This document shows, in pieces, positions 24,112-33,020 of a stretch of DNA of 64,000 nucleotides (positions are counted from its first letter, which is position 1; each line of letters starts with the position of its first letter). A program made the translations under genes and the position numbers. Under the pieces are notes generated by a model that was given only the letters and a program-made list of their open reading frames with translations, ran no database searches and had not been told where the DNA came from. The DNA comes from Paraplanobispora siamensis (GTDB taxonomy: Bacteria; Actinomycetota; Actinomycetes; Streptosporangiales; Streptosporangiaceae), in contig NZ_BOOJ01000007.1 of assembly GCF_016863175.1 (NCBI RefSeq), positions 1 through 64,000 of the forward strand. Direction: 5' to 3'.

Positions 24112-25131
24112 ATGCGGGAGATAGCGGTCATCGCATTCGCCCAGACCAGGCACAGCGCGACCGACGAGGGGCTCACCGAACCGGAGCTGATCCTCCCGGT
24201 GCTCGACGAGGTCAGGGAGCGGTCGGGCCTGCGCACGTTCGGCTTCACCTGCTCGGGGAGCTGCGACTACCTGGCCGGGGCGCCGTTCTCGTTCGTCTCC
24301 GCGCTCGACGCGCTCGGCGCCTGGCCGCCGATCTCCGAGAGCCACGTGGAGATGGACGCGGCCTGGGCGCTGTACGAGGCGTGGGTGCGGCTCCAGCACG
24401 GCGACGTCGACTCGGCGCTGATCTACGGCTTCGGCAAGTCGTCCCAGGGGGACCTGCGGGAGATCATGACCCTCCAGCTCGACCCCTACTACCTGGCCCC
24501 GCTCGGCCTGGACCAGGTGTCCTTCGCCGCACTCCAGGCCACGGCGAGCGGGGCGGAGCGGGCCGAGCTGGACGAGATCGTACGGCGCAGCCGCGCCGCC
24601 GGGCGGGACAACCCCTACGCCCTCGACCTGCCCGACCCCGAGGGGGACGCCTTCGAGGTCGAGCCGCTGAGGCCGTACGACATCGCCCCCATCACCGACG
24701 GCGCCGCCGCGGTGGTGCTGGCCGCCGGGGACCTGGCCAGGGAGCTGTGCGAGCGTCCCGCCTGGATCACGGGAATCGCCCATCGCATAGATCCCCATTA
24801 CCTGGGCATGAGAGACCTGGCCCGGTCGGCCTCCGCCGCCGAAGCCGCACGTGCGGCGGGGGTCGGCAAGGGTCATGTCGACGTGGCCGAGCTCCACGTC
24901 CAGTTCAGCCACGAGGAACCCATCCTGCGCCGGGCGCTGGAGCTGCCCGAGTCCACCGTGGTCAACCCGAGCGGCGGCCCGCTGGCCGCCAACCCCGTCA
25001 TGGCCACCGGCCTCATCCGGATCGGCGAGGCGGCCCGGCGGATCATGGACGGCACCGCGGGCCGTACGGTCGCCCACGCCACCGGCGGCCCCTGCCTGCA
25101 GCACAACCTCGTCACCGTCATGGAGGGCTGA
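24112..25131 (+). CDS. Thiolase-fold lipid-transfer protein, Ltp4-like
   Basis: This 339-residue SCP2-thiolase-like protein begins on the base after the DUF35 stop. The thiolase fold is recognisable in 'ITDGAAAVVLAAGDLA' (about 200-215), 'NPSGGPLAANPVMATGLIRI' and 'ATGGPCLQHNLVTVM' at the C-terminus, where the family keeps a Gly-rich loop. The usual His-Asp-x-Phe element reads 'LHVQFSHEEP'. In rhodococci Ltp3 and Ltp4 are needed to degrade C24-branched sterol side chains, probably by retro-aldol cleavage rather than thiolysis. The assignment rests on family resemblance and gene order. Confidence 0.8.
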   Translation: MREIAVIAFAQTRHSATDEGLTEPELILPVLDEVRERSGLRTFGFTCSGSCDYLAGAPFSFVSALDALGAWPPISESHVEMDAAWALYEAWVRLQHGDVDSALIYGFGKSSQGDLREIMTLQLDPYYLAPLGLDQVSFAALQATASGAERAELDEIVRRSRAAGRDNPYALDLPDPEGDAFEVEPLRPYDIAPITDGAAAVVLAAGDLARELCERPAWITGIAHRIDPHYLGMRDLARSASAAEAARAAGVGKGHVDVAELHVQFSHEEPILRRALELPESTVVNPSGGPLAANPVMATGLIRIGEAARRIMDGTAGRTVAHATGGPCLQHNLVTVMEG

Positions 25132-25134
25132 GCC

Positions 25135-26283
25135 ATGGGCAACCGTTGTGCGGTCATCGGGGTCGGCCAGACGCACTACACGACCAAGCGCAGGGACGTC
25201 TCCATCGCCGGGCTGGTCCGCGAGGCCGCCGTCAGGGCGCTGGAGGACGCCGGGCTGACCTGGAAGGACATCGACGCCGTCGTCGTCGGCAAGGCCCCCG
25301 ACCTGTTCGAGGGCGTGATGATGCCGGAGGCGTACCTGGCCGACGCGCTCGGCGCGGCGGGCAAGCCGATGATGCGGGTGCACACCGCCGGCTCGGTCGG
25401 CGGGTCCACCGCGCTGGTCGGCGCCTCGCTGATCCAGGGCGGCGTGCACGACCGGGTGCTGGTGGTCGCCTTCGAGAAGCAGTCGGAGTCCAACGCCACC
25501 TGGGCCCTGTCCACGCACCTGCCGTTCAACGCCTCGCTGGTGGTCGGCGCGGGCGGCTACTTCGCCCCGCACATCCGCGAGTACATGCGCCGGTCGGGGG
25601 CGCCCGACCACATCGGCACGCTGGTCGCCGTCAAGGACCGGCAGAACGCGCTGAAGAACCCCTACGCCCACCTGAAGATCCCCGGGATCAGCCGGGAGAT
25701 GGTCGAGTCGACGCCGATGCTCTGGGAGCCGATCCGCTACCTGGAGACCTGCCCGTCGAGCGACGGCGCCTGCGCGATGGTGCTGTCGTCGGAACGCGCG
25801 GTCACCGGCACCCCCGCCTGGGTGCTCGGCACGGCGATGCGCTCCGAGCCGATCTTCCGGGCCGGGCGCGACACGGTGAACCCGCAGGGCGGCAAGGACT
25901 GCGCCGCCGACGTCTACCGGCAGGCCGGGATCGCCGACCCGCGCCGGGACATCGACGTGGCCGAGGTGTACGTGCCCTTCTCCTGGTACGAGCCGATGTG
26001 GCTGGAGAACCTCGGCTTCGCCGCCGAGGGGGAGGGCTGGAAGCTCACCGAGTCCGGGGCCACGGCCCTGGACGGGGACATCCCGTGGAACGCCTCCGGC
26101 GGGGTGCTGTCGAGCAACCCGATCGGGGCCTCCGGCCTGATCCGGTTCGCCGAGGCGGCCCTGCAGGTCAGGGGGATGGCGGGAGAGCACCAGGTGGACG
26201 GGGCCCGCCGGGCCCTGGGGCACGCCTACGGGGGAGGCGCGCAGTTCTTCGCGATGTGGATGGTCGGCAGCGACAAACCATAG
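25135..26283 (+). CDS. Thiolase-fold lipid-transfer protein, Ltp3-like
   Basis: This 382-residue protein belongs to the SCP2-thiolase branch. Where classical thiolases have the nucleophilic Cys, it reads 'RVHTAGSVGGSTALVGASLI' (about 81-100) with no Cys. 'NASGGVLSSNPIGASGLIRF' and 'ALGHAYGGGAQFFAMWMV' are the C-terminal thiolase loops. Loss of the Cys fits an aldolase-type reaction on a beta-hydroxy acyl-CoA, as for Ltp2. It starts 3 nt after the Ltp4-like stop, so the two are surely co-expressed and may form a hetero-oligomer with DUF35. Confidence 0.82.
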   Translation: MGNRCAVIGVGQTHYTTKRRDVSIAGLVREAAVRALEDAGLTWKDIDAVVVGKAPDLFEGVMMPEAYLADALGAAGKPMMRVHTAGSVGGSTALVGASLIQGGVHDRVLVVAFEKQSESNATWALSTHLPFNASLVVGAGGYFAPHIREYMRRSGAPDHIGTLVAVKDRQNALKNPYAHLKIPGISREMVESTPMLWEPIRYLETCPSSDGACAMVLSSERAVTGTPAWVLGTAMRSEPIFRAGRDTVNPQGGKDCAADVYRQAGIADPRRDIDVAEVYVPFSWYEPMWLENLGFAAEGEGWKLTESGATALDGDIPWNASGGVLSSNPIGASGLIRFAEAALQVRGMAGEHQVDGARRALGHAYGGGAQFFAMWMVGSDKP

Positions 26284-26307
26284 GTTCCGAGGACGGGAGT
26301 CCCCCCG

Positions 26308-27894
26308 ATGGAGTTCAACCACGCAGATCTGTTCGAAGGGCTCGCGGACGCGATCGGGGACCGCGTCGCCGTCGTGTGCGGTGAGGACCGCATGACGTAC
26401 GCCGAACTGGACGCCCACGCCAACCGGCTCGCCCACCACCTGGCGGCCAACGGGGTCGGGCCGGGCAAGCACGTCGGGATCCAGCTCTACAACGGCGTGG
26501 AGTACATCGCCGGGATGCTGGCGGCGCTCAAGCTCCGGGCCGTGCCGGTCAACGTCAACTACCGCTACGTCGAGGCCGAGCTGCTCTATCTCTACCAGGA
26601 CTCCGACATCGTCGCCCTGCTGTTCGACGTGGAGTTCGACGACCGCGTGGCGGCGGTCGCGCCCCAGGCCGCCGAGCTGCGGCACCTGGTCGCGGTGGGC
26701 GGGCCGTCGAAGGTGGCCGGGGCGGTGCAGTACACGGAGGCGCTGGCCGCCCGGCCCGAGACGCGCGGGTTCCCCGAGCGGTCGGGCGACGACGTCTACA
26801 TCATCTACACCGGCGGCACGACCGGCATGCCCAAGGGCGTGATGTGGCGGACCGAGGACCTATTCTTCGCCTTCGGCGGCGGTAACCCGTACGGCGAGCC
26901 GCTGCCCACCCCCGAGGCCGTGATCGAGCAGGCCCGCAACTCCGGCCCGCTGATCATGATGGCGGCGCCCCCGCTGATGCACGGCGCGGCCCAGATGGCC
27001 ACCTTCATCACCTGGTGGATGGGCGGGACCATGGTCTACATCCGCAAGTTCGACGCGGCCGGGGTGCTGCGGACGATCCAGCGGGAGAAGGTCTTCACGA
27101 TCAACATCACCGGTGACGCGATGGCCCGCCCGCTCGCCGACGAGCTCGCCAGCGGGTCCTACGACGTCTCGTCGCTGGGGGTGCTCAGCTCCACCGGGGC
27201 GATCCTGACCGGCGCGGTCCGCGACCGTCTCCAGGCGCTGCTGCCGAACACGATGATCCTGGACAACTTCGGCTCCACCGAGTCCGGCTACACCGCCTCG
27301 GCCATGCCCGGCTCCTCACCGGAGTCCGGGCTGCGCTACCAGCCCAACGCCACCGCCGGGCTGGTGGTGCTCAACGAGGTGCTGGAGCAGGTCAAGCCCG
27401 GCTCCGGCGAGATCGGCACGGTCGCCAAGAGCGGCCGGATCCCGCTCGGCTACTACAAGGACGAGGACAAGACCCGCCGCACCTTCGTGACCGACGCGGC
27501 CGGGACCCGGTGGCTGCTCACCGGGGACATGGCCACGGTGGAGGAGGACGGCACGATCGGGATCCTCGGCCGGGGCTCGGTCTGCATCAACACCGGTGGG
27601 GAGAAGGTCTACCCGGAGGAGGTCGAGGCGGTGCTCAAGGGGCACCCTGCGGTCTTCGACGCGGTCGTCACCGGGGTGCCGGACGAGCGCTGGGGCAACA
27701 AGGTCGCCGCCGTGATCGAGCCGCGGCCCGGCACGTCCCCGACGCCGGAGGAGCTGGACGCGCACTGCCGTACCCAGCTGTCCGGCTACAAGGTCCCCCG
27801 GGCCTTCGCCTTCGTCGATCAGATGGTCCGCTCCCCGGCGGGCAAGGCCGACTACCGCTGGGCCAGGGAGACGGTCCAGGCCGCACAGCCCTGA
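26308..27894 (+). CDS. Acyl-CoA synthetase, FadD19-like (steroid side-chain CoA ligase)
   Basis: This 528-residue AMP-binding ligase closely follows what I remember of mycobacterial FadD19: 'ADAIGDRVAVVCGEDRMTYA', 'VNVNYRYVEAEL', 'YIIYTGGTTGMPKGVMWR' (motif A3, about 169-186), 'PPLMHGAAQMAT', 'NITGDAMARPLAD', 'LGRGSVCINTGGEKVYPEE' and 'SPAGKADYRWA' with the catalytic Lys. FadD19 activates C24-branched sterol side chains with CoA. It is the last gene of the operon; the next sequence is a decayed gene. The two ligases in one operon may activate different intermediates. Confidence 0.87.
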   Translation: MEFNHADLFEGLADAIGDRVAVVCGEDRMTYAELDAHANRLAHHLAANGVGPGKHVGIQLYNGVEYIAGMLAALKLRAVPVNVNYRYVEAELLYLYQDSDIVALLFDVEFDDRVAAVAPQAAELRHLVAVGGPSKVAGAVQYTEALAARPETRGFPERSGDDVYIIYTGGTTGMPKGVMWRTEDLFFAFGGGNPYGEPLPTPEAVIEQARNSGPLIMMAAPPLMHGAAQMATFITWWMGGTMVYIRKFDAAGVLRTIQREKVFTINITGDAMARPLADELASGSYDVSSLGVLSSTGAILTGAVRDRLQALLPNTMILDNFGSTESGYTASAMPGSSPESGLRYQPNATAGLVVLNEVLEQVKPGSGEIGTVAKSGRIPLGYYKDEDKTRRTFVTDAAGTRWLLTGDMATVEEDGTIGILGRGSVCINTGGEKVYPEEVEAVLKGHPAVFDAVVTGVPDERWGNKVAAVIEPRPGTSPTPEELDAHCRTQLSGYKVPRAFAFVDQMVRSPAGKADYRWARETVQAAQP

Positions 27895-28018
27895 CCGGCC
27901 GTACGGCGCCGCCGAGGACGATCACCAGGCGGTCCGGGCGTCGCCCACCCGAGCTTCGCCTCGCGGCAGGCGCCGGTCCCCCTCGTGCCGCTCTGGGGTC
28001 CACCCAGTTGGAGCTACT

Positions 28019-28087
28019 CGGCTGGTCGGACACGGAGGCTTCGGCTGGTTGGACACGGAGGCTTCGGCTGGTTGGACACAGAGGACG
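28019..28087 (+). repeat. 23-bp tandem repeat, three copies
   Basis: Units at 28019-28041, 28042-28064 and 28065-28087 share CGGCTGGT(T/C)GGACAC. The length is not a multiple of 3, so the array throws the frame at the start of the decayed AAA/DUF4143 gene. Confidence 0.9.
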
Positions 28088-28952
28088 CTCTGGCCGACAC
28101 CCGCGTGGTGCTGGTCAACGGTGCTCGCCAGTCGGGGAAGAGCACGCTGACCACCATCGTCGCGGGTTCACGGGAAGACTCGGCCGTGCGGAGTCTTGAC
28201 CGGCCTCAGATTCTCGCCTCCGCGCGGGATGATCCGAACACCTTCGTGGAGCATCCGGGTCTACTCGTCATCGACGAGATCCAGTACGCCCCTGAGCTTC
28301 TGCTCCCCATCAAACACCAAGTGGACACCGACCCCCGTCCCGGCAGGTTTCTGCTGACCGGATCCGCGAGGGTCCTCGGCCTGAAGTCCCTGCCGGATGC
28401 GCTGCCGGGGCGGATGGAGACGATCGAGCTATGGCCTTTCTCTCAAGGTGAGTTGGAGAACAGAGTCGATCTGTTTGTCGATTCCGTCTTCCGGCTGGCA
28501 GGTCGAGCAACCTGGCGAGACGGGCGATCGCGACGCCGAAGGTCGCGTGTGTCGATTCCGGAGTCGCGGCTTGTCTCCTCGGCCTCGATGAGAACAGGCT
28601 GGCGACGGGAGGAGATCTCTTCGGGCCGCTGCTGGAGGGATTCGTGCTGATGGAGTTGGCCCGTCAGATCACTTGGGCGGAGGAGGAAGTCCGGCTGTTC
28701 CACTACCGCACCAAGGACATGGTGGAGGTCGACGCCGTCCTGGAGACCACCGACGGTCGCATCGCCGGAGTCGAGGTCAAGGCGAGCGCCACAGTCAGGA
28801 GTGACGACTTCCGCGGTCTGCGTCTTCTCGAACGCCAGGCGGGTGACGCGTTTGCCGCGGGGGTGGTTCTCTATACGGGGGACGAATGCCTGAGCTTCGG
28901 TCCCCGGCTCAAAGCGCTGCCAGTCGGCGCGCTCTGGCGGCTCGCCCTCTGA
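28070..28952 (+). pseudogene. Decayed AAA (AAA_14) / DUF4143 ATPase
   Basis: The 5' part encodes a P-loop 'LVNGARQSGKSTL' and Walker B 'GLLVIDEIQYAPELL', followed by 'LTGSARVLGLKSLPDALPGR', as in the AAA_14/DUF4143 family of about 400 residues. Near 28500 the frame shifts: 28506-28952 continues in another frame with 'NLARRAIATPKVACVDSG', 'GPLLEGFVLMELARQI' and the nuclease-like 'VEVDAVLETTDGRIAGVEVK'. Roughly 90-130 residues between the two parts are missing. The 5' end lacks a clear start and runs into a 23-bp repeat array. I read this as one gene inactivated by an internal deletion with frameshift. Intact relatives often behave as mobile, toxin-like or defence-linked accessory genes. Confidence 0.8.
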
Positions 28953-29017
28953 GCCCGAGGCCGTCCGAACTGCCGTACCCGGTTGCCCGGATACGGGATC
29001 CCCGGGCGGAGGGTGGG

Positions 29018-29030
29018 AGAAAGCGCTTAC
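29018..29030. promoter_or_regulatory. LacI-type operator candidate
   Basis: GAAAGCGCTTACC contains the 8-bp palindrome AAGCGCTT (29021-29028) with a central CG, as in many LacI/GalR-family operators. It lies about 35 nt upstream of the aldehyde dehydrogenase start. It fits the KstR2 consensus less well. Confidence 0.35.
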
Positions 29031-29065
29031 CGTAGGGTGAACGCCCCGGAGACGAGAGGCAAGCG

Positions 29066-30571
29066 ATGCTCCACTCATATGACCCCCGGACCGGCGAGCC
29101 CGTCGGCACCCCGTTCTCCCTCAGCTCCCCGGCGGATGTGGACGCCGCCGTCCGGGCCGCCCACGCCGCGGGGCGGGCCTGGCGGGCGGCGCCGGCCACC
29201 GAGCGCGCCCGCGAGGTCTCCGGCGCGCCGGACGGGCCGTCGCGGGCGGAGGTCCTGGAGGCGGTGGCCGACGCGCTGGACAAGCACGTCGAGGAACTCT
29301 GGCGGGCCGCCGACGCGGAGACGGCGCTGGGCGAGGTACGGCTGCGCGGTGAGGTCGCCCGCGCGTCCGGGCAGTTCCGGCTCTTCGCCCGGGTGCTGCG
29401 CGACGGCGGCCACGTCGAGGCGGTGATCGACCACGCCACCGCCGAACCCCCGGTCCCCGACCTGCGCCGGATGAACCACCCGCTCTCCGGCGTGGTCGGC
29501 GTCTTCGCGGCGAGCAACTTCCCCTTCGCCTTCTCGGTCGCGGGCGGCGACGTCGCCTCGGCCCTGGCCGCCGGATGCGCCGTGGTCGTCAAGGTCCACG
29601 ACGGGCATCCGCGCACCTCGGAGCTTTCGGCGGAGGTCATCCGGGGCGCCCTGCCGCAGCCGGGGCTGCTGGGCCTGGTCCGGGGCCTGGAGGCGGGCGG
29701 GCACCTCGTGCGGCACCCGGACGTGGCGGCCGTCGGCTTCACCGGGTCGATCCCCGGCGGCAAGGCGATCCAGGCGCTCATCGGCGAGCGCCCCGACCCC
29801 ATCCCGTTCTACGGCGAGCTGGGCAGCGTCAACCCGGTGGTCGTGCTGCCCTCCGCCGGTCGCGACGGTCTCGCGCAGGGCTTCGCCGCCTCGCTCACCC
29901 TGGGCGTCGGCCAGTTCTGCACCAACCCGGGCTTGATGTTCGTGCCCGACGACGCCGGGCTGCTGGACGCGCTGACCGAGGCGGTGGCCGCGACCGCCGG
30001 GGGCCCGATGCTGACCGGGAGGATCAGGGACGGGTACGTGCAGGGCCTGGACCGGCTGGCCGGAGCGCTCACCCCGCTGGCCGAGGGCGGGCCGGGGGAG
30101 AGCCCCCTGTCCGTGGCGCCGCGGGTGTTCACCACGGGCCTGGCGGCCTTCGCCGAGGGACTGCCGGAGATCGCGCAGGAGTGCTTCGGCCCCGCCGCGA
30201 TCGTGGTGACCTACCGCGACCCGGCGGAGCTGCCCGCCGTACTGGAGCGGCTGGAGGGATCGCTCACCGCCACGGTCCACGCCACGGACCCGGCCGAGGC
30301 CGGGCAGGTGAGCGAGGTGCTGCGCAGGAAGGCGGGACGGCTGATCTGGAACGGCTGGCCGACCGGCGTGGCCGTACGCTGGGCCATGCACCACGGCGGC
30401 CCCTGGCCCGCCAGCACCGCCCCGGCCCACACCTCCGTCGGCGCGGCCGCGATCCGCCGCTGGCTGGTGCCCACCGCCTACCAGGACTGGCCCGCCGAGC
30501 TGCTCCCGGCCGAGCTGCGGGAGGACAACCCGCTGGGCATCCCGCGGCGGGTCGACGGCGTCCTCGCCTGA
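29066..30571 (+). CDS. NAD(P)-dependent aldehyde dehydrogenase, ketoglutarate-semialdehyde type
   Basis: This 501-residue ALDH has the catalytic Cys in 'GVGQFCTNPGL' (about 285-295), the general-base Glu in 'PFYGELGSVNP' (about 249-259) and the cofactor segment 'VGFTGSIPGGKAI'. The 'FYGELGSVNP' and 'GQFCTNPGL' signatures are typical of alpha-ketoglutaric semialdehyde (2,5-dioxovalerate) dehydrogenases, which end pentose, hexuronate or hydroxyproline catabolism. The substrate is inferred. No partner dehydratase is adjacent. A LacI-type operator upstream would suit a sugar-catabolic role. Confidence 0.82.
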   Translation: MLHSYDPRTGEPVGTPFSLSSPADVDAAVRAAHAAGRAWRAAPATERAREVSGAPDGPSRAEVLEAVADALDKHVEELWRAADAETALGEVRLRGEVARASGQFRLFARVLRDGGHVEAVIDHATAEPPVPDLRRMNHPLSGVVGVFAASNFPFAFSVAGGDVASALAAGCAVVVKVHDGHPRTSELSAEVIRGALPQPGLLGLVRGLEAGGHLVRHPDVAAVGFTGSIPGGKAIQALIGERPDPIPFYGELGSVNPVVVLPSAGRDGLAQGFAASLTLGVGQFCTNPGLMFVPDDAGLLDALTEAVAATAGGPMLTGRIRDGYVQGLDRLAGALTPLAEGGPGESPLSVAPRVFTTGLAAFAEGLPEIAQECFGPAAIVVTYRDPAELPAVLERLEGSLTATVHATDPAEAGQVSEVLRRKAGRLIWNGWPTGVAVRWAMHHGGPWPASTAPAHTSVGAAAIRRWLVPTAYQDWPAELLPAELREDNPLGIPRRVDGVLA

Positions 30572-30664
30572 GCTCGCCTCCTCGCGGTCCCCGCGGGAAG
30601 AAGCGGTTCCTCCCCGTCTGTGATAAAGATCAAAACTCGTCCGGACCTGGGGTCATTCGGAAAT

Positions 30665-30689
30665 CGATATCGTTGTGTTCCCGATATCG
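30665..30689. promoter_or_regulatory. Paired CGATATCG palindromes upstream of the PBP gene
   Basis: Two identical 8-bp palindromes (30665-30672, 30682-30689) have centres 17 bp apart in the AT-rich leader of the PBP gene. They may be a paired operator. The 244-nt gap holds no gene. Confidence 0.35.
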
Positions 30690-30815
30690 GTATTAGACAC
30701 CAATCGCTCCGGTCTGCTTTGCTCCTGCCTGTCCGTTGGACGGGAGCGAGGCCGGGCCGGACGGGGGCCGGGGCCGGCGGTACGGGGATTCGTCGACGAA
30801 CGGAGTGACGGAGCA

Positions 30816-32975
30816 GTGGGGACCGCGTCGAAGATCGGACGCCTGATCGCCATGGGGACGGCCGCGGGCGTGCTGGTCGCGGGGATCGCGTTGCCGGCCG
30901 TGGGGGGTGCGGGCGCCGGGTTCCTGGTGGCGACCGAGGAGATCAACCTCAAGCCGGCGGAGCTCGTCGAGCCGCCGCCGGCGGAGGTCACGGTCGTGCA
31001 GGACGCCCGGGGCGGCGAGATCGCGCGGTTCTACGAGCAGTACCGCCTGGCGGTCCCGCTCGCCGAGGTGGCCGAGGTCATGAAGACGGCGATCATCGCG
31101 ATCGAGGACTACCGGTTCTACGAGCACGGCGCGATCGACATCGAGGGCACGATCCGCGCCTTCGCCAAGAACCTGCACTCGGGCCAGGTCAGCCAGGGCG
31201 GCTCCAGCATCACCCAGCAGTACGTCAAGCAGGTGCTGCTCAACTCCGCCGACAACGACGAGGAGCGGGGCAAGGCGCTGGAGGCCAGCTACGCGCGCAA
31301 GCTCAACGAGCTGCGGCACGCGATGGCGGTGGAGCAGAAGTACTCCAAGGACGCGATCCTGGAGAAGTACCTCAACATCGTCTACTTCGGCGCGAGCGCC
31401 TACGGCGTGGAGGCCGCGGCCGACAGGTTCTTCGGCGTCTCCGCCTCCGAGCTCACCCTCGCGCAGGCGGCGACGCTGGCGGGAGCCGTACAGGACCCCA
31501 ACGCCACCGACCCCAACCTCGGCCGCAAGCACCGCGAGCGGCTGCTGAAGCGGCGCAACGTCGTGCTGGACCGGATGGCGGAGCTCGGGAAGATCACCGA
31601 GGCGGAGGCCGCGGAGGCGAAGGCCACCAAGCTCGGCTACAAGGGCACGGAGCTGCCCGGCGGCTGCGAGACCAGCAGGTACCCCTACTTCTGCATCTAC
31701 GTGCGCAACGAGATCCTGAACAACCCCGACTTCGGCAAGAGCGCCGGGGCCCGCAAGAGGTTCCTCGACCGCGGCGGCCTGACCATCAGGACCACCATCG
31801 ACCCGGTCATGCAGGCGGCGGCGGACCGGGCGATCAGGAAGCGGGTGTACGCCTCCGACCACCCGGTCGCGGCCCAGGCGCTGGTCCAGCCGGGCACCGG
31901 GGCGATCAGGGCGATGGCGGCCAGCCGGAAGTACGGCGGGGACGCCGCCAAGAACGAGATCTCCTACAACGTGGTCGCCGACGCCGCCCACGGCGGCGGC
32001 ACCGGCTTCCAGGCCGGCTCCACCTTCAAGACCTTCACCCTGCTCACCGCCCTGAGCAAGGGGATGAAGACCGACGACGGCCTCAGCGCGGGGGCCGGCT
32101 ACCGCGCGCCGGGCTATTCGACCTTCAAGAACTGCAAGGGCGAGAACATCGGCGACCCGAACCACACCGTCACCAACGACGAGGGCAGCCCGGGCTGGAA
32201 GAGCCTGCGGACCGGCACCTGGGAGTCGGTGAACACGTTCTTCATGGTGCTCCAGGAGCGCGTCGGGCTCTGCGACACGGTCAAGACGGCCAAGTCGCTC
32301 GGCATCCACCGCTCCGACGGGCTCAAGCTCCAGGAGTACGAGACGTTCACGCTCGGCATCAACGAGATGGACCCGGTGACCGTGGCCAACGCCTACGCCG
32401 CGATCGGCGCCCGCGGGAAGTACTGCGAGCCGCTGGCGATCACCCGGATCACCGACAGGAACGGCAAGAGCACCGACTACGAGCCCGAGTGCCGCCAGGT
32501 GCTCGACCCCGAGGTGGCCGACGCGGCGGCCGACGTGCTGTCGGGCGTGTTCACCCGGGGCACGATGCGGGCCGTGGGCGGGATCGGCCGCGACGCGGCG
32601 GGCAAGACCGGCACCACCGACGGTTACGCCAGCGCCTGGTTCGCCGGGTTCACCCCCGACCTGGCCGGCGCGGTCAGCGTCGGCGACCCGCGCGGCTCGC
32701 AGAACCACAAGCTGGTCGGCGTCACGATCGGCGGGCAGTACTACGGCTCGGTCTTCGGTGCGAGCATCCCCGGCCCGATCTGGAAGGACACCATGATCGC
32801 GGCCCTGCGGAACGTCGAGCCGACGCCCTTCACCCCGATCGACCAGGCCAGGTTCGGCGGCTGCGGCGAGAGCTGCCGGCCCACGCCGTCCGTCCCGGAG
32901 GAGACCGGGACCGGGGACACCGAGGACGACGGAGCCGGGGCCGGCGAAGCCGAGAACGACGAGTCCGGGGAGTAA
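30816..32975 (+). CDS. Bifunctional penicillin-binding protein (GT51 transglycosylase / transpeptidase)
   Basis: This 719-residue class A PBP polymerises and cross-links peptidoglycan. An N-terminal membrane anchor (about 10-35) is followed by a GT51 domain with catalytic Glu97 in 'EDYRFYEHGAIDIEG' and 'GGSSITQQYVKQ'. The transpeptidase domain has Ser402 in 'GSTFK', 'SVN' near 470 and Lys597 in 'GKTGTTDG'. The C-terminus is an acidic Glu/Gly tail. I chose the GTG at 30816 because GGAG precedes it and the anchor starts there; the open upstream frame has no homology. It is a single-gene unit. Confidence 0.93.
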   Translation: MGTASKIGRLIAMGTAAGVLVAGIALPAVGGAGAGFLVATEEINLKPAELVEPPPAEVTVVQDARGGEIARFYEQYRLAVPLAEVAEVMKTAIIAIEDYRFYEHGAIDIEGTIRAFAKNLHSGQVSQGGSSITQQYVKQVLLNSADNDEERGKALEASYARKLNELRHAMAVEQKYSKDAILEKYLNIVYFGASAYGVEAAADRFFGVSASELTLAQAATLAGAVQDPNATDPNLGRKHRERLLKRRNVVLDRMAELGKITEAEAAEAKATKLGYKGTELPGGCETSRYPYFCIYVRNEILNNPDFGKSAGARKRFLDRGGLTIRTTIDPVMQAAADRAIRKRVYASDHPVAAQALVQPGTGAIRAMAASRKYGGDAAKNEISYNVVADAAHGGGTGFQAGSTFKTFTLLTALSKGMKTDDGLSAGAGYRAPGYSTFKNCKGENIGDPNHTVTNDEGSPGWKSLRTGTWESVNTFFMVLQERVGLCDTVKTAKSLGIHRSDGLKLQEYETFTLGINEMDPVTVANAYAAIGARGKYCEPLAITRITDRNGKSTDYEPECRQVLDPEVADAAADVLSGVFTRGTMRAVGGIGRDAAGKTGTTDGYASAWFAGFTPDLAGAVSVGDPRGSQNHKLVGVTIGGQYYGSVFGASIPGPIWKDTMIAALRNVEPTPFTPIDQARFGGCGESCRPTPSVPEETGTGDTEDDGAGAGEAENDESGE

Positions 32976-32990
32976 GTCCGGGTGCCGCCG

Positions 32991-33020
32991 GGGTGCCGCC
33001 GGCACGCTCGCGCGGCACCC
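32991..33020 (+). terminator. Hairpin after the PBP gene
   Basis: A 9-bp GC-only stem (32991-32999 with 33012-33020) and a 12-nt loop begin 15 nt past the PBP stop. There is no T-run. Confidence 0.5.

Noticed and set aside
27985-28650. Intact 221-residue ATPase gene
   Set aside because: Its last 50 residues are an out-of-frame Arg/Ser-rich run, and the true family C-terminus continues in another frame to 28952, so it is one broken gene.
28953-29065. KstR2-type operator before the aldehyde dehydrogenase
   Set aside because: The AAGCGCTT core is present, but the flanking CAAG/CTTG bases fail at two fixed positions; a LacI-type site fits better.
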